This document shows, one piece after another, positions 13,201 to 25,200 of a stretch of DNA of 64,000 nt; position 1 is the stretch's first letter, and each line of letters opens with the position of its first letter. A model generated the notes under the pieces. The model saw only the letters and a program-made list of their open reading frames with translations, had not been told where the DNA came from and searched no databases. The DNA lies in NCBI GenBank assembly GCA_030867875.1, contig JAOWCC010000577.1, forward strand, positions 4,604,660 to 4,668,659, given 5' to 3'. The DNA is from Actinernus sp. WN-2022. Lineage: Eukaryota > Cnidaria > Anthozoa > Actiniaria > Actinernidae. A program made the translations under genes and the position numbers.

Positions 13201-16200
13201 GTCGATCTTGCTCTCCCCGATGAATAGAATATCCAATTGACATCGGTCGAGTAGGCCAATTACTTCATCCCCTTTTCCATAGATACTGTTTACGTTTATA
13301 TGACCGATCTTCATGTTATTCTTATAGTAGCCGTTGATATGTTGGTCGAACCAATCTATGGGCTGAGTTCCCTTATCCTTTAAGGCTAGAAGGTGTGGAT
13401 CGTAGGTAGTATCGTCAACAGCTTGCGTAAGTGAGCAGTTAATGGCATCGGATATGCTGACATCATTGAAGGGCAGCGAGCTGAAGACACATCTTGAACA
13501 GGTCCATGTTAACGGTGACGAGGAGGAAAGCGATTTCAGGTTAACGGAGTTAGAACATCCAGCATGGGTAGAGTCATGACACACTTCGCAAACCGATGAT
13601 ACACGGTTCAACGTTTGTTGCTTGGCAGCAAACCGTTGCTTGGCAACAAACGGTTGATCCGTGTATCACACCGTTTTGAATGCTGAAAGAAGCAAGCTCT
13701 TAAAAGGATCATGGCGAAGGAGAAGCCAGCGTGCAAGAGGAGAAGAGATGATACACGGTTCAACATTTGTTAGCAATATGTGAAACTCATTTTTACGTTA
13801 TTATTTATCTCATTTCTGCTTAATTACCACCCGCCTCGATGATAGCCTTTGCTTAAATGCGGGTCGAGTATTAATACCGTGTTAATACCTTGAATAAAGT
13901 TGAAGTTGAACCGTGTATCATATATACCATGTTGAATGTTGAAAGAAGCAAGTCGACATGTTAAACGATGTTGCAGGAAATGGAGACATGCTCTATTCCA
14001 TTCAACAAGTTGCAACATCGTTCAACGTGTAACGAATTGCAGTTAATACGCAAAACAAATTATCCGAAAGATTTATCAATGAAAGAGATTGCAAATGAGG
14101 GAAACATTGAAAATTATAGACTCGACAACGTCAAATTACATTCTAAAACTCAGTAATATCCAATTAGAGCGAGAGCCAATCTGGTGCATAGATTATACCA
14201 CGTGATGACCTCTATAAACGACAATACAGAACTCTAGGTTATCGAACTGGAACACTTACAACACTCTAGGTTATTCAACTGGAACACTTATATAACTACA
14301 TTACGTCACCAGTTCTATATGTGTTCCAGTTGAATAACCAAGAGTGATGCAAGTGTTATTCCAGTTCAGTAATCAAGAGTTTTGTAAGTGTTATTCCAGT
14401 TCAGTAATCAAGAGTTTTGTACGTGTTCTAGTTCAGTAGATACTCATCATCCCCGCACTCCCTGAATATTCAACTTTAGCCTTCAAATATAAAAAAAAAC
14501 TAATTATGTAATTGAATAAAATCATTCATTATTTGATTTACTAAAAGTACTTTTCCCTAGCTATATTATTTTTTACATTTCAGTATATGTAGTCAGTAGT
14601 TTTAGTGGCCAGGTATTCTAAAGTTGCGCCTTCATTCGAGCAGATTGCCAGCCCTGGAACGACCTGGAATATGTTTATACCCCATTTTATTGTCGAATAT
14701 GAAGTATACTGGATGGAATACTAGATTCAGGCAACTCCTGTTTCTCCTTTGATGTTTTTGGCTCTCACCCGCAAACTCACTCCACGCAAGAACACGCAAC
14801 TGACGCAACTAGTGAAATTTTAAACTGTAAATTTGATTTGAGCTAGAAAGAAATTCTTCCGGATTATTATTCAGTGAAATAAATATTGCACTCAACTAGA
14901 ACACAATAAATTTATAGAAATGTCACTCTTTTTAAGTAAATCTTGACTTATTTTGGTTATATCTCGTTTGAATTGTTATGCTTGAGAAGTAATTCGAGTC
15001 CGTGTTGTATCGGAGCAGATACCGAAGCGGCTCGGATCTACCGATACAACACGGCCTCTAACCGAAGCGGCTCGGATCTACCGATACAACACGGCCTCTA
15101 ACCGAAGCGGCTCGGATCTACCGATACAACACGGCCTCTAACCGAAGCGGCTCGGATCTACCGATACAACACGGCCTCTAACCGAAGCGGCTCGGATCTA
15201 CCGATACAACACGGCCTCTCTTTTTGTAAATAGTAATCAAGGTTGAGGAATGGGCCGTACTTCTTCGGCAACTCATACTTCACTAGCGTGGACAGCGGTT
15301 TCCTCTATGAACCCTCTCTCTTCTTCAGATATCGTGGGGTGAACAGATGGCGCCTCGTGTACAATCAATACCCACAGCACATACCAGACTATACCGAGTA
15401 TACCTGTAAAGAAACAGAGACGATGAAACTATGTATTCCGTAAAACAGCTTTACATATTCATTGAATTAACTCGATAGTCACTGGTTGCATGGAGAACTA
15501 GATGAAGTTATGATTAATCGACTTACCAAAAACATAGAATACTGAAGCCCACCCTCCATCAAATCCATAAGTTGTCAACACTCCTGAGATTGGCATAGTC
15601 GCCACACTGCCAACAGTGCATCCTGAGAAGAAAGGGCTGTTGATTCAGTGATCACATACAAGCATCACCACAAAAAGGGATTCATAATTTGTTTTGCTAT
15701 TTTGTGTCTTGTTACTTGGAGTGCATTTCTTCCTTCTTCTTCTGCTGCTATGCTATTGATTTTTGAGCGAATTTCGTATGAGTGCATGGTTAGCTCAATG
15801 AATTAACGGCTACGGTTATTGTATAGCATGCTCGGACATTGGAATAATCCAGTACCCCTCGAGACCTGTATTCTGATTGGACCATTATACTGTAGCTATA
15901 TTGTTTTTTGAAGGTTAGGGTGTTTGTATTGTTGGATAACCCAATACCGTGGCTCGTTTCGAGCGGTACTCTATGGCTCTGACATTGAAATGGCTTCCCC
16001 ATTGTTTTCTGATCCAATCAAATTATACAGTTACTCTACTGTCTTGATCGGTGTTTTTGCACTCTTACGAAATCTTGCTATCATCCAATCAATGGCCATA
16101 GTTCTTTCAATTACGGGATGGGCGCATTAGTTCGTGCCATTCAGTTCATCATGAGACTATAGACAACTCGATGGTGCATATACCGGCAATACTTATCGTC

Positions 16201-19200
16201 AGAAGTGTAGCTCGCTCCATTGCTGGTGCCCATTTACTCCAGATTGCATGATTACATGGAAACATTACACCCTAAATGCACATGGAAAGTGACCGTCAGG
16301 ACAAACTTCATCAAAAGCTAAATAAAAACGATGTAGTAAAATATGACACTACTTTGATCAAAGTCATTGTTACACATTCATAGGTTTGACTTTGACAGCG
16401 AGCAGCCTCCCTTTTCCTTCGTTCCACGACTTTCCGTGGGGATATTATATCGTCCGAGCGGGGACTGAGGCGAGAAAAAAGAAGGGGCGGGGCATCATGT
16501 CAGCTGACATGCTTTGTTAATGTTTAAAATATGAACCAGGCGAGCATCCTTAGAACGCGCAATTTCATTGGCTGAAAATGGTGAGCTCATCATATAGAAA
16601 CACGTGATCAAACGATCTCTACCATCAGTCTCAAATCAATACTTATAGTTAGGACATACATGTAATGCATTTGCTATTTAGATAGCCTGTACTAATTTAG
16701 CGTCCTTTAGCTTACTTAAATCTATTCTTATTATTGTAAACCATTCTTTCTTGGTAAAAATAAATTGTTGTTGTTGCTGTGGGTAGACCATGGCGCTTCA
16801 CAATAATATAAATAAAACTATAAATAAACAATATAAATAAACTAAGCTATTATAATTGGGTAAAATCTAAAAAGCTAATAGATCTTAAAAACTAAAATAT
16901 AAAACTATTAATCTACAAAAATAAAGATTTACTCCTAACTAATTTAGAAAAAGGTACGTTTTAGAGACTTCTTAAAAACAGCAATGCTAGAGGACCTGCG
17001 AATGTTAAAAGGCAAACTATATATTCCAAAGCCTTGGGGCGCAGGCCGAAAACGCCCTGTCTCCATATGGTTTAGTGAGTGCATTAGGTTGTCGAATCAA
17101 TATCTCCATACCCATCCCCCTCAGTCCTTACTCAGTATTTACCAGCACTAGTCCCTCGAGTACCCTGAGGACTATAAGGAGGTACACACTTGTCCTGGCA
17201 GCTATGGGTGTGAGGAGAGTGAGAAGGGAAGCCATGAAGACAGCAAAACCGTACAAGCGAACAGCCCCAAGTCTGATGGCCAACCAACCTCCGAAGATCT
17301 GCAACGCGATGTACCCATAGTAGAACGAACCTAGGACTATCCCTAAAGAGTATAATTAACAACAGTAATAAATAGAGGAACTTACATCGCCGCGCGGGAG
17401 ATACGGTTTTTATCTTCGAGTGGTGAATGTCTTAATACACGAGCGTGCGCAGTGAACGAGTCTATTACAACAAATTCACCACCGATAAAACTCTTTAGGT
17501 GAATGTGCATTCAAAGAAAACCCAAGTCACCAGTAGGATATTCACGGTATACCACGAGAAATCATTGCATAAATATTTTATCCTATACCCATATTTATGT
17601 GACTAGGAATAACCGGGAATTTTCTCCTCTGTGACATCACCCTCGGGGTGCCGAGGTGGCGCAGTGGTTAAGCGCTTCGCCTCTCACCTCTGTGGCCCAG
17701 ATTCGATCCCGAACGCGGCGCCATATGTGAGTTGAGTTTGTTGGTATCTCGCCTTTGCTCCGAGGGTTTTTCTCCGGGTTCTCCGGTTTTCCTCCCTCCT
17801 CAAAAACCAACCTAAATTCCAATTCGATCCTGGAGTTCGTCGGAATACGTAAATATAAGCCTCTGGCTTGGGAGACCCGGTAACGGCTTCCTGTATCTTC
17901 GACGTAAAATAAACCATTTATTTTATTATTTATTATCACTGAGAAAAGTGAAAACGGCGGGAAACAACTGGAAGCCGTAACGGACGCGTACATTTTGGCG
18001 GGAAAACAAATGTTGCAATCTATTAACAGTGAGATACCGTCGAACGGCTTCCCAGCCATCTGATTGGATATGAATTAAAGCTATACCCTATCGAGATAAC
18101 GTATCCAAATAATACACACTCTATTGGGACACACTGTATTTCGAGCCAAGCTCTGTTGTATGGGCCCTACCACGCTTGGTTTAATTTATTATTCTAGTTC
18201 GCATTTTTTGTAACATCTCTATATTCTAGTCTCTATTCGTGGTAAAAGCATTATAACTAAATAAATACAAAGCAAAAGTGCTGAACAGACACAAAATGTT
18301 GATCGTTTTGGTGTGAACAGCAACATAGCAGACAGCGGCGCATGTCAATGGCTCCTGACTGATACACTGCTGTCCCACATATTGCAGTTTCAGGTAAACA
18401 TATAAACTTACACGTACGACAGCAGCGTATCATTGCGAAATTTTAAATATTTAATAGTTTTGCGGCAAACTTAAGCTTCAAATACTCAGACCATTTCCTT
18501 CAGAAACTAAAAAAATGGTTTTAACAGGAAACACTAAACGTTCGACTCGGTGGGAGGGGGCTAATTTAAAGTGAGCGAGCGCCGTAAGCGCGAGTTTTTA
18601 AGGGGTGGGGGAGGGAGTGATATTATTTATCCATGTTGGTGCATCATTGCAGCCAGTGAAAAATGCTCTCCCTGAACGACTTGTCCCGCAAAACTAATCT
18701 ATTTATATATATTCTAAAAACTACTAAAACCTATAACATAAATATATTATACATGATCAGGAGCCCATAACCAGGAGCGTCCATCACGCATACTAGGCCC
18801 ATGTCACAGCGTCCATCCCGCATACTAGGCATATGTCACAGCGTCCATCCCGCATACTAGGCCCATGTCACAGCGTCCATCCCGCATACTAGGCATATGT
18901 CACAGCGTCCATCCCGCATACTAGCCATATGTCACAGCGTCCATCGCGCATACTAGGCATATGTCACAGCGTCCATCCCGCATACTAGGCATATGTCACA
19001 GCGTCCATCCCGCATACTAGGCATATGTCACAGCGTCCATCCCGCATACTAGGCATATGTCACAGCGTCCATCCCGCATACTAGGCATATGTCACAGCGT
19101 CCATCCCGCATACTAGGCATATGTCACAGCGTCCATCCCGCATACTAGGCATATGTCACAGCGTCCATTCCGCATACTAGGCATATGTCACAGCGTCCAT

Positions 19201-22200
19201 CCCGCATACTAGGCATATGTCACAGAGTTTTTACAACTTAGGTTATTTTTAGAATGGTTCCCGCTATTCTTGGGTTGCAATCAGCCTAGCACCAGGTGTT
19301 CTGGTTGGTATTTTTCTGAGTGGGTTGATGGAATCCCTGTGTTTTTTTTACTTCCATTAACCCATCAGAAAAATTACCAGTCAGAACGCCTTGAGACTAG
19401 GCTGGGTAGCAATCATTCCTAAGGGAATAAAATCACAAAAGCGTAGCAGCCATGTTGGTTAAATTGATATAACAAAAAGTAGCTAATGAGGCAGCTTTTG
19501 CTGTGCCATTGGTGCAACCCAACAATTGGCGGGGGAAATAATCTAAAAATAGCCCAACTTGTGAAAATATGAGATATGGACGCTCCTGATATGATAGAGA
19601 ATCAAAGAAGAAGAATCCAACTAACAAAGATAGACCACTTAGACGCTGCCTAAAACTTTTCGTTGACGTTTCACAACGAACATTTCTAGGTAGGGTATTC
19701 CACTGACAGCTGCTTGGGTTCGGAAGCGTTCCCCCGATAAAATTTGAAATGTAAGTCTTCTTAAATGGCTGGACATGCATCTAAAACAGCCAAGCGTGAT
19801 GAAAATTATCAATAGGCTTTTTGCAGGAAACAGTCACGTGCCGATATAATACTTCGGTAACGGATGAATTGAGCTCGTGATCCCCATGGGAAAGACGTTG
19901 CCATGGATGCTGAACGGCAAGCTATCTTTAAAAACGCTGTTTTACTGAAAGCTCGACAATTGATTGGCGATGGAAAATAGCATTTACAAACATGTTTTGT
20001 TAATAATACTACCGATCTTGTACAAGCGCCTGCAAATATTTGAATTAAGATTTTGTTGCCACCCAGTAAAATCACGTGATTACATTCCTGCAAAACGCCA
20101 TTTATACTGATTACAAACATATATGTCTATTTTTGGAACTGGCTGTACAAACAAAATGTATTGGGGAGGGTGGGGGGGGGGGGAGATAAAGGCCCCTTAG
20201 TAGCTCCCCCTCCGTGGTCCCTGTGTGGTGGTCCACTGTCCGGTGCTTCTTATAGTGAAACAACATCATCAAAAGGCGTTTTTAACTGGCTATCAGTAAG
20301 CCAGTTTGTGTCACCCACCTTGTAATCTTGAGGACCATTTGAATTCAGCTTCCTATAAAAAGAAACGGATGAAACGTTCTCAGTGCAGAGACACCATTGC
20401 GATCAGTTGATCTTGTACTGTTAGAATTCGACCATTCTTTTATTTGTTTCAGCAGCCCTTCACCTCTCAAAACCTTGCATTTTATTGGACCCCATTTGGA
20501 CTGCACTGACAAAGAATTGCATTATTTTAGGGTTAGGGTTTGTATTGTTTCAGGGTTAGGCATTGTTTGGATAGCCAGTACTATTCCACGTTCCGAGAAG
20601 GTGAAGGCCGCCCCATTTGTTTTACGACATTTACTCTTCTTGCTATGGTAACAAGCCAAGGTGCTTAGTCTGTCTCAATGGGCCATTTAAAGTATTCTCC
20701 TGTTTTGCAATGCGCATATCTACTGCGCATGATGTAGCCTGCTTGCAGGCTCTGGTTAATTTGGGGTTCCTGTGGTGGGAGAGAGGAGGGGGAAGGATAT
20801 AGAGAAAGGAGGGCCTGCGAAAAGACCTTGTGTTTTTGAAATTCGCCCCCATGACGTCACATACCATTGCAAGTTACACGTTTCACAAAGAATTTTAAAA
20901 TCAACATTTTCGACGAGATTCTGTTATAAATGTACCCTAGCATTGAACTCCTTGTATTACTACTGCATGTTTGGTAATAAAAACCTGAGAAAACGAGAGA
21001 AAACAGCAGAAAAATGATTTGATCATGAGTGAAAAGTTTTCAATTTTAGCTCGCGCGTGCTGCTAATAAACGCCATTTTCGAACAAAGTGCGCGCGCCTC
21101 TTCTAGGTTCAAGCAATCAGATAATCCCGTTCGTGGACGAACGGGAAATTTCAAAAACACAGGGTATTGTTGCAGGCTCTCCTTTCTCTTTCTCCCCCTT
21201 CCCCCTCACCTCTCCCACCACAGGAACCCCAAATCAACCTGAGCCTGCAAGCATGCTACGCATGATGGTAATGATTTCTCAGTGCAGAGAAACCATTACG
21301 ATCAGTTGACCTTGTACTGTTAGAATTCGACCATTCTTTTATTTGCTTTACGACATTTATTCTTCTTGCTATGGCGACAAGCCAAGGTACTTAGTCTGTC
21401 TCAATGGGCCATTTAAAGTATTCCCCTGTTTTGCAATGCGCATATCTACTGCGCATGATGGTGAAATCTAAAATCATAAGTACGAATATCTGTGTTTGGG
21501 TGTATTACTTACATATCTTACATATTTTAAGACTTATTTAACATTAGTTTAAGAGGACATTTATGAAACTCGCCCCTGTCCTTCCTCGGAAAAGGTCTGT
21601 TTTGGAGCTAAATTTGCGATATTTAAATGAGAATGCTGACCCCCTTTTTTCTTCCGTATATTTGAACATACCAAAATATAAAGAATTTTTAATTTCTGGA
21701 TGCTTAGATATTCTTATGCAAATACTGTAAGTATTTATTTTTCAAGCTCGTGTAGGGATACTAATAAAACAGATTTCGTCGTATTCTGTTATAGTACTGT
21801 CCACTTGCAGTATTTTAAAGATTTTTACGTTAAATTTGGTATACATACTGCATAATATATTCACATATTCATTTATTCACTATGAACAGTTACACCTAGC
21901 AGTTGATGGGCGCTGTTTACTCGTGCTGACATTTCACATATTTATTCTGTGGAACCTCTAAATCACTATAAATTGCACGAGAATGGAGACCCCCTATTTT
22001 TATTGAATTTTTAGAGAGACGTTGCTTGGGAGAACAACTGGGCGAAGTTAAAAATAATAATTTCAGCTTCTTTTTAAACGGAATTACCTAAACTACAACT
22101 ACCAGAATCGATTTCTTATTTAGATTTTTTAAATGTCACTCACTAAATTCGAACATGTCACAGGAACGGTTCGGGTAATGGCGGACATCAGAAAAACTCA

Positions 22201-25200
22201 AGATTCAGACCTCCAAAAAATAAGACTTCCAAAATTGGTTTGAACCAACTTCGTGACCAGGGTCTTCTCGGTCAGATCCAAGATGGCGGCTACTCCGAGA
22301 GAAGACTCTTGTAAAGGCTGAATCACGTGACCAAAAATCTCCCGAAATCCTGGAGATTTTAAGCACGCGATATGGGCATCCAATTTGCCGGCCAAGCTAC
22401 ATATGGAAATGTTTAACACGTGCCTACAAACCATAGGTATCCCAATCCGGAGTGAGCGAGATGCGATTAACGGTATTTCCATGCGGCGAACGACGAAGTG
22501 AAAACAGGTCTACTAAACAATTCGAAATGGAGTTTACTTGGATAAAGAAACAGTGGAAGGGTATCACAATGCTACAGGATGTATCTAAGCTAGAAGAGAA
22601 TCCTAAAAAGCCGTTCATTTTCCGTTAGCGTCGAAGCGAAGCGACCGATAGCAAAATTTCGTGTGGTTAACTACGGTCTCAACTTTCTGCTTCCCAACGT
22701 TTATTAAAATAGTTATATACATCTATGTCACCACAGTAAACATGCGGAGGTCACGTGGTTACATTTCTGACATATACAAATACAAAATCTACTCGACTCA
22801 CTTTCTGGGACTGGACTAAGCAGACTTTAATCGAATTCTGTCGAATAAAAGAGGGATACATCCTTTTCTATCGCTAATGTTCCAGCGAATAATGAGCCTT
22901 TTGTAATTGTTTGTGCGCCATAATGAGTTTTAGCCAACGACCTGCCGCTAAGGAAGAAACCCTGATGCCCGGGCCCTGATGAACGACGAGTCGAATGTGT
23001 TTTGACCCTTTCACTCCTTGGGCCTACTTTGGGTTCAATTGGTAAAATAAACCCTCTCCGGCCTCAGTACATATTTGGCTAACCCTGGTTAATTACATAC
23101 TGCTGACCTTTTAAGCCAAGGACTCGAGCTTTCACCGCAATGCCATTCGAGAGCATTCTATTGTGTTGGCGACGACACATGTCAAATAAGCAAGAGACTC
23201 CAGAGGACATCATAAAGTTTGATGAAGACTGAACACTACTTGGCTTGCTTTTAGTAAGCTTTGTGATGGGATTTCACTGGGCTTTTCTGTTGTCAGTTTC
23301 TGCTTCAGTTGAGACACATAAAAAAATATTCATTGAAATTCCTGAATATCTGTAGTTGGTGATATACCCTGCTGAACCTACTAGGTTTCTTTTTTGTCGC
23401 TTCAAGGCCTCGGCTTGTGTCAAAAATCACCTCTCTTGGTTGTGGGATATTGCTAGGATGTCAGTGGCTTATAAAAAACCCTACAGGAGTTCCAGAGGAG
23501 GAATTCCCTGTCGAATATTTGTCCATTACCCAGCATGCAATTGGAGGTGAGTGCAGGAAAACGGTAAAAAATAAATAGCGTACTGTAATGACTGAGTGCT
23601 GATTTTTGTGTTTGCTTTTGATTTGAAGTGCCAACGGGAAGAGGTTTTTCAGTGCATCGAAATTGGTGAAAATCAAAGAAACGAAAAAATATATCTCCAA
23701 AACGAATGAGTTTTTCTCCAAAGGGGGGAGTCAACCGAATGCTGTTGTAGCTCGGGCATTTAAGTAATTCATCCCTTAATATAATATCGCAAAAACGTAT
23801 TTCTAGCATGTCTAGATTAGATGCAATATTTGTTTTCAGTTACATGCTTCATATTGGTCGGTTTAGTGGCTACTTTAGTAGTGAAAAGGTTAAAGTACAA
23901 GTACTCACGGTGGGCATAAATGCACGTTGAGCGTGCCAAAAATGTATCAGTAAACTAGCAAAAAAAACATTTTTCGACCTCAAATTTAACGACATTTTGG
24001 AAAATTAATATTAATATGAAATTACATGTACGTCTTCAAGTTCAATCGGGTTTGTATATTGACGTTGCTGTGACGTCATAATGATCGACTCCTTTTAAGG
24101 TCAAATTATTCGTTACGTATACGTTTGCAACAAAGCATGCTATCACAACAACATAAATATATATTTTTGAATGCCGCAATTTTGAAGTCTCTACGATAAA
24201 TATTTGCAGAGTTATTAAGAACTTAAGTTTCCTGCAACGTCACATTTTCTGACGTCATGGGTATGACTTAAATTATGTTTTCTACATTTAAGAAATATAA
24301 AAAGACCATATTGAGCCTATTCAGTGTACAATAAGTACATTTCTTTGTTAAAACCCGAAAAATAATCACATATTTATTTTCTAAGAGACGATTTCAAAAA
24401 TATATGACGTCATAATGACGTATACTCTTGTTCACGGTGAATTTTGAAGCAATTCCTCTCAAAAAAATGAAAATTCTAAAAACATACTATTGTGAGTACA
24501 GATGTATTCTTTAAGTTGCTAGATTTTCATGAACAACTATTCTAAACTCTAAAAGACGAATGAAGAAGTTATTTTGTAAATGGTATTACGTTGAATATTT
24601 CCCGCCAAATTTTGGCGGGAAAATTACCAAATTTAACATTTAATAACTTTTCTCCCTCTAAACTAATCGAACTTTGATTTTCGATTTCTTTGTTGTCAAG
24701 ATGATGGGAATTCAAAAATATACAATTTACTGATTTTAAAGGTAACTGAAAACATTGGAAGGATACATGACGTAATTGTGACGTCATCAAGATGTATACG
24801 GTAATGCAAATCATCGGATTTTGTTTCGTTCATCCGTCTTAATCCTCCCACAAAAATTCGATCTTCTACATTAGTTAGTTTTGAAAATATAGCAACGTGA
24901 GCGATTTGAGGGTCATTTGTGCCCACCGTGACTAGGCCTTTGAAATTAGATTACTCACTAAGTAACATCAGTAAAACCATCAACCAGCTCTCAGTAGTCT
25001 GTGGCTCTCCGAGCTCTCACTTTATACCACGTGTTGAACTTTAAAACATTTAGAATCAAAACGTTGGAATAAAAGATAACAGAAATCATTAGAACATTCA
25101 CTTGATTTCTTGACATTATGCTGCATTACCTAATAGTTTTTTTTCTAATAGAAATGAACTTGAATGGCAATAATGGAAGGGTATATATTATATACGTACT

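Larger units (their letters stand above)
10070..13640 (-). mobile_element. CR1/L2-like LINE with zinc-finger, endonuclease and reverse transcriptase
   Basis: A nearly full-length non-LTR retrotransposon in SLC17 intron 6, same orientation as the gene. In order on the minus strand: a PHD-like Cys-rich block ([12 protein letters not shown] ... WTCSRC), an AP-type endonuclease, reverse transcriptase, C-terminal region and a 3' UTR ending in an (ATT)n tail at 10070-10097. The tail type and domain order fit the CR1/L2 group. The endonuclease half is broken, so it is probably no longer autonomous. Confidence 0.88.

Noticed and set aside
17132..17362. Minus-strand [19 protein letters not shown]
   Set aside because: A different frame of SLC17 exon 3; only the frame beginning [10 protein letters not shown] matches the family and the splice phases.
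20520..20560. Telomere-like TTAGGGTTAGGG
   Set aside because: Only two units inside an interspersed repeat that has diverged copies at 15.9 and 26.1 kb; not a telomeric tract.
22424..22618. Possible SLC17 exon ending PDWDTYG
   Set aside because: Donor is poor, no acceptor gives the right phase, and the 20319-20352 microexon fits the motif, splice sites and both phases.
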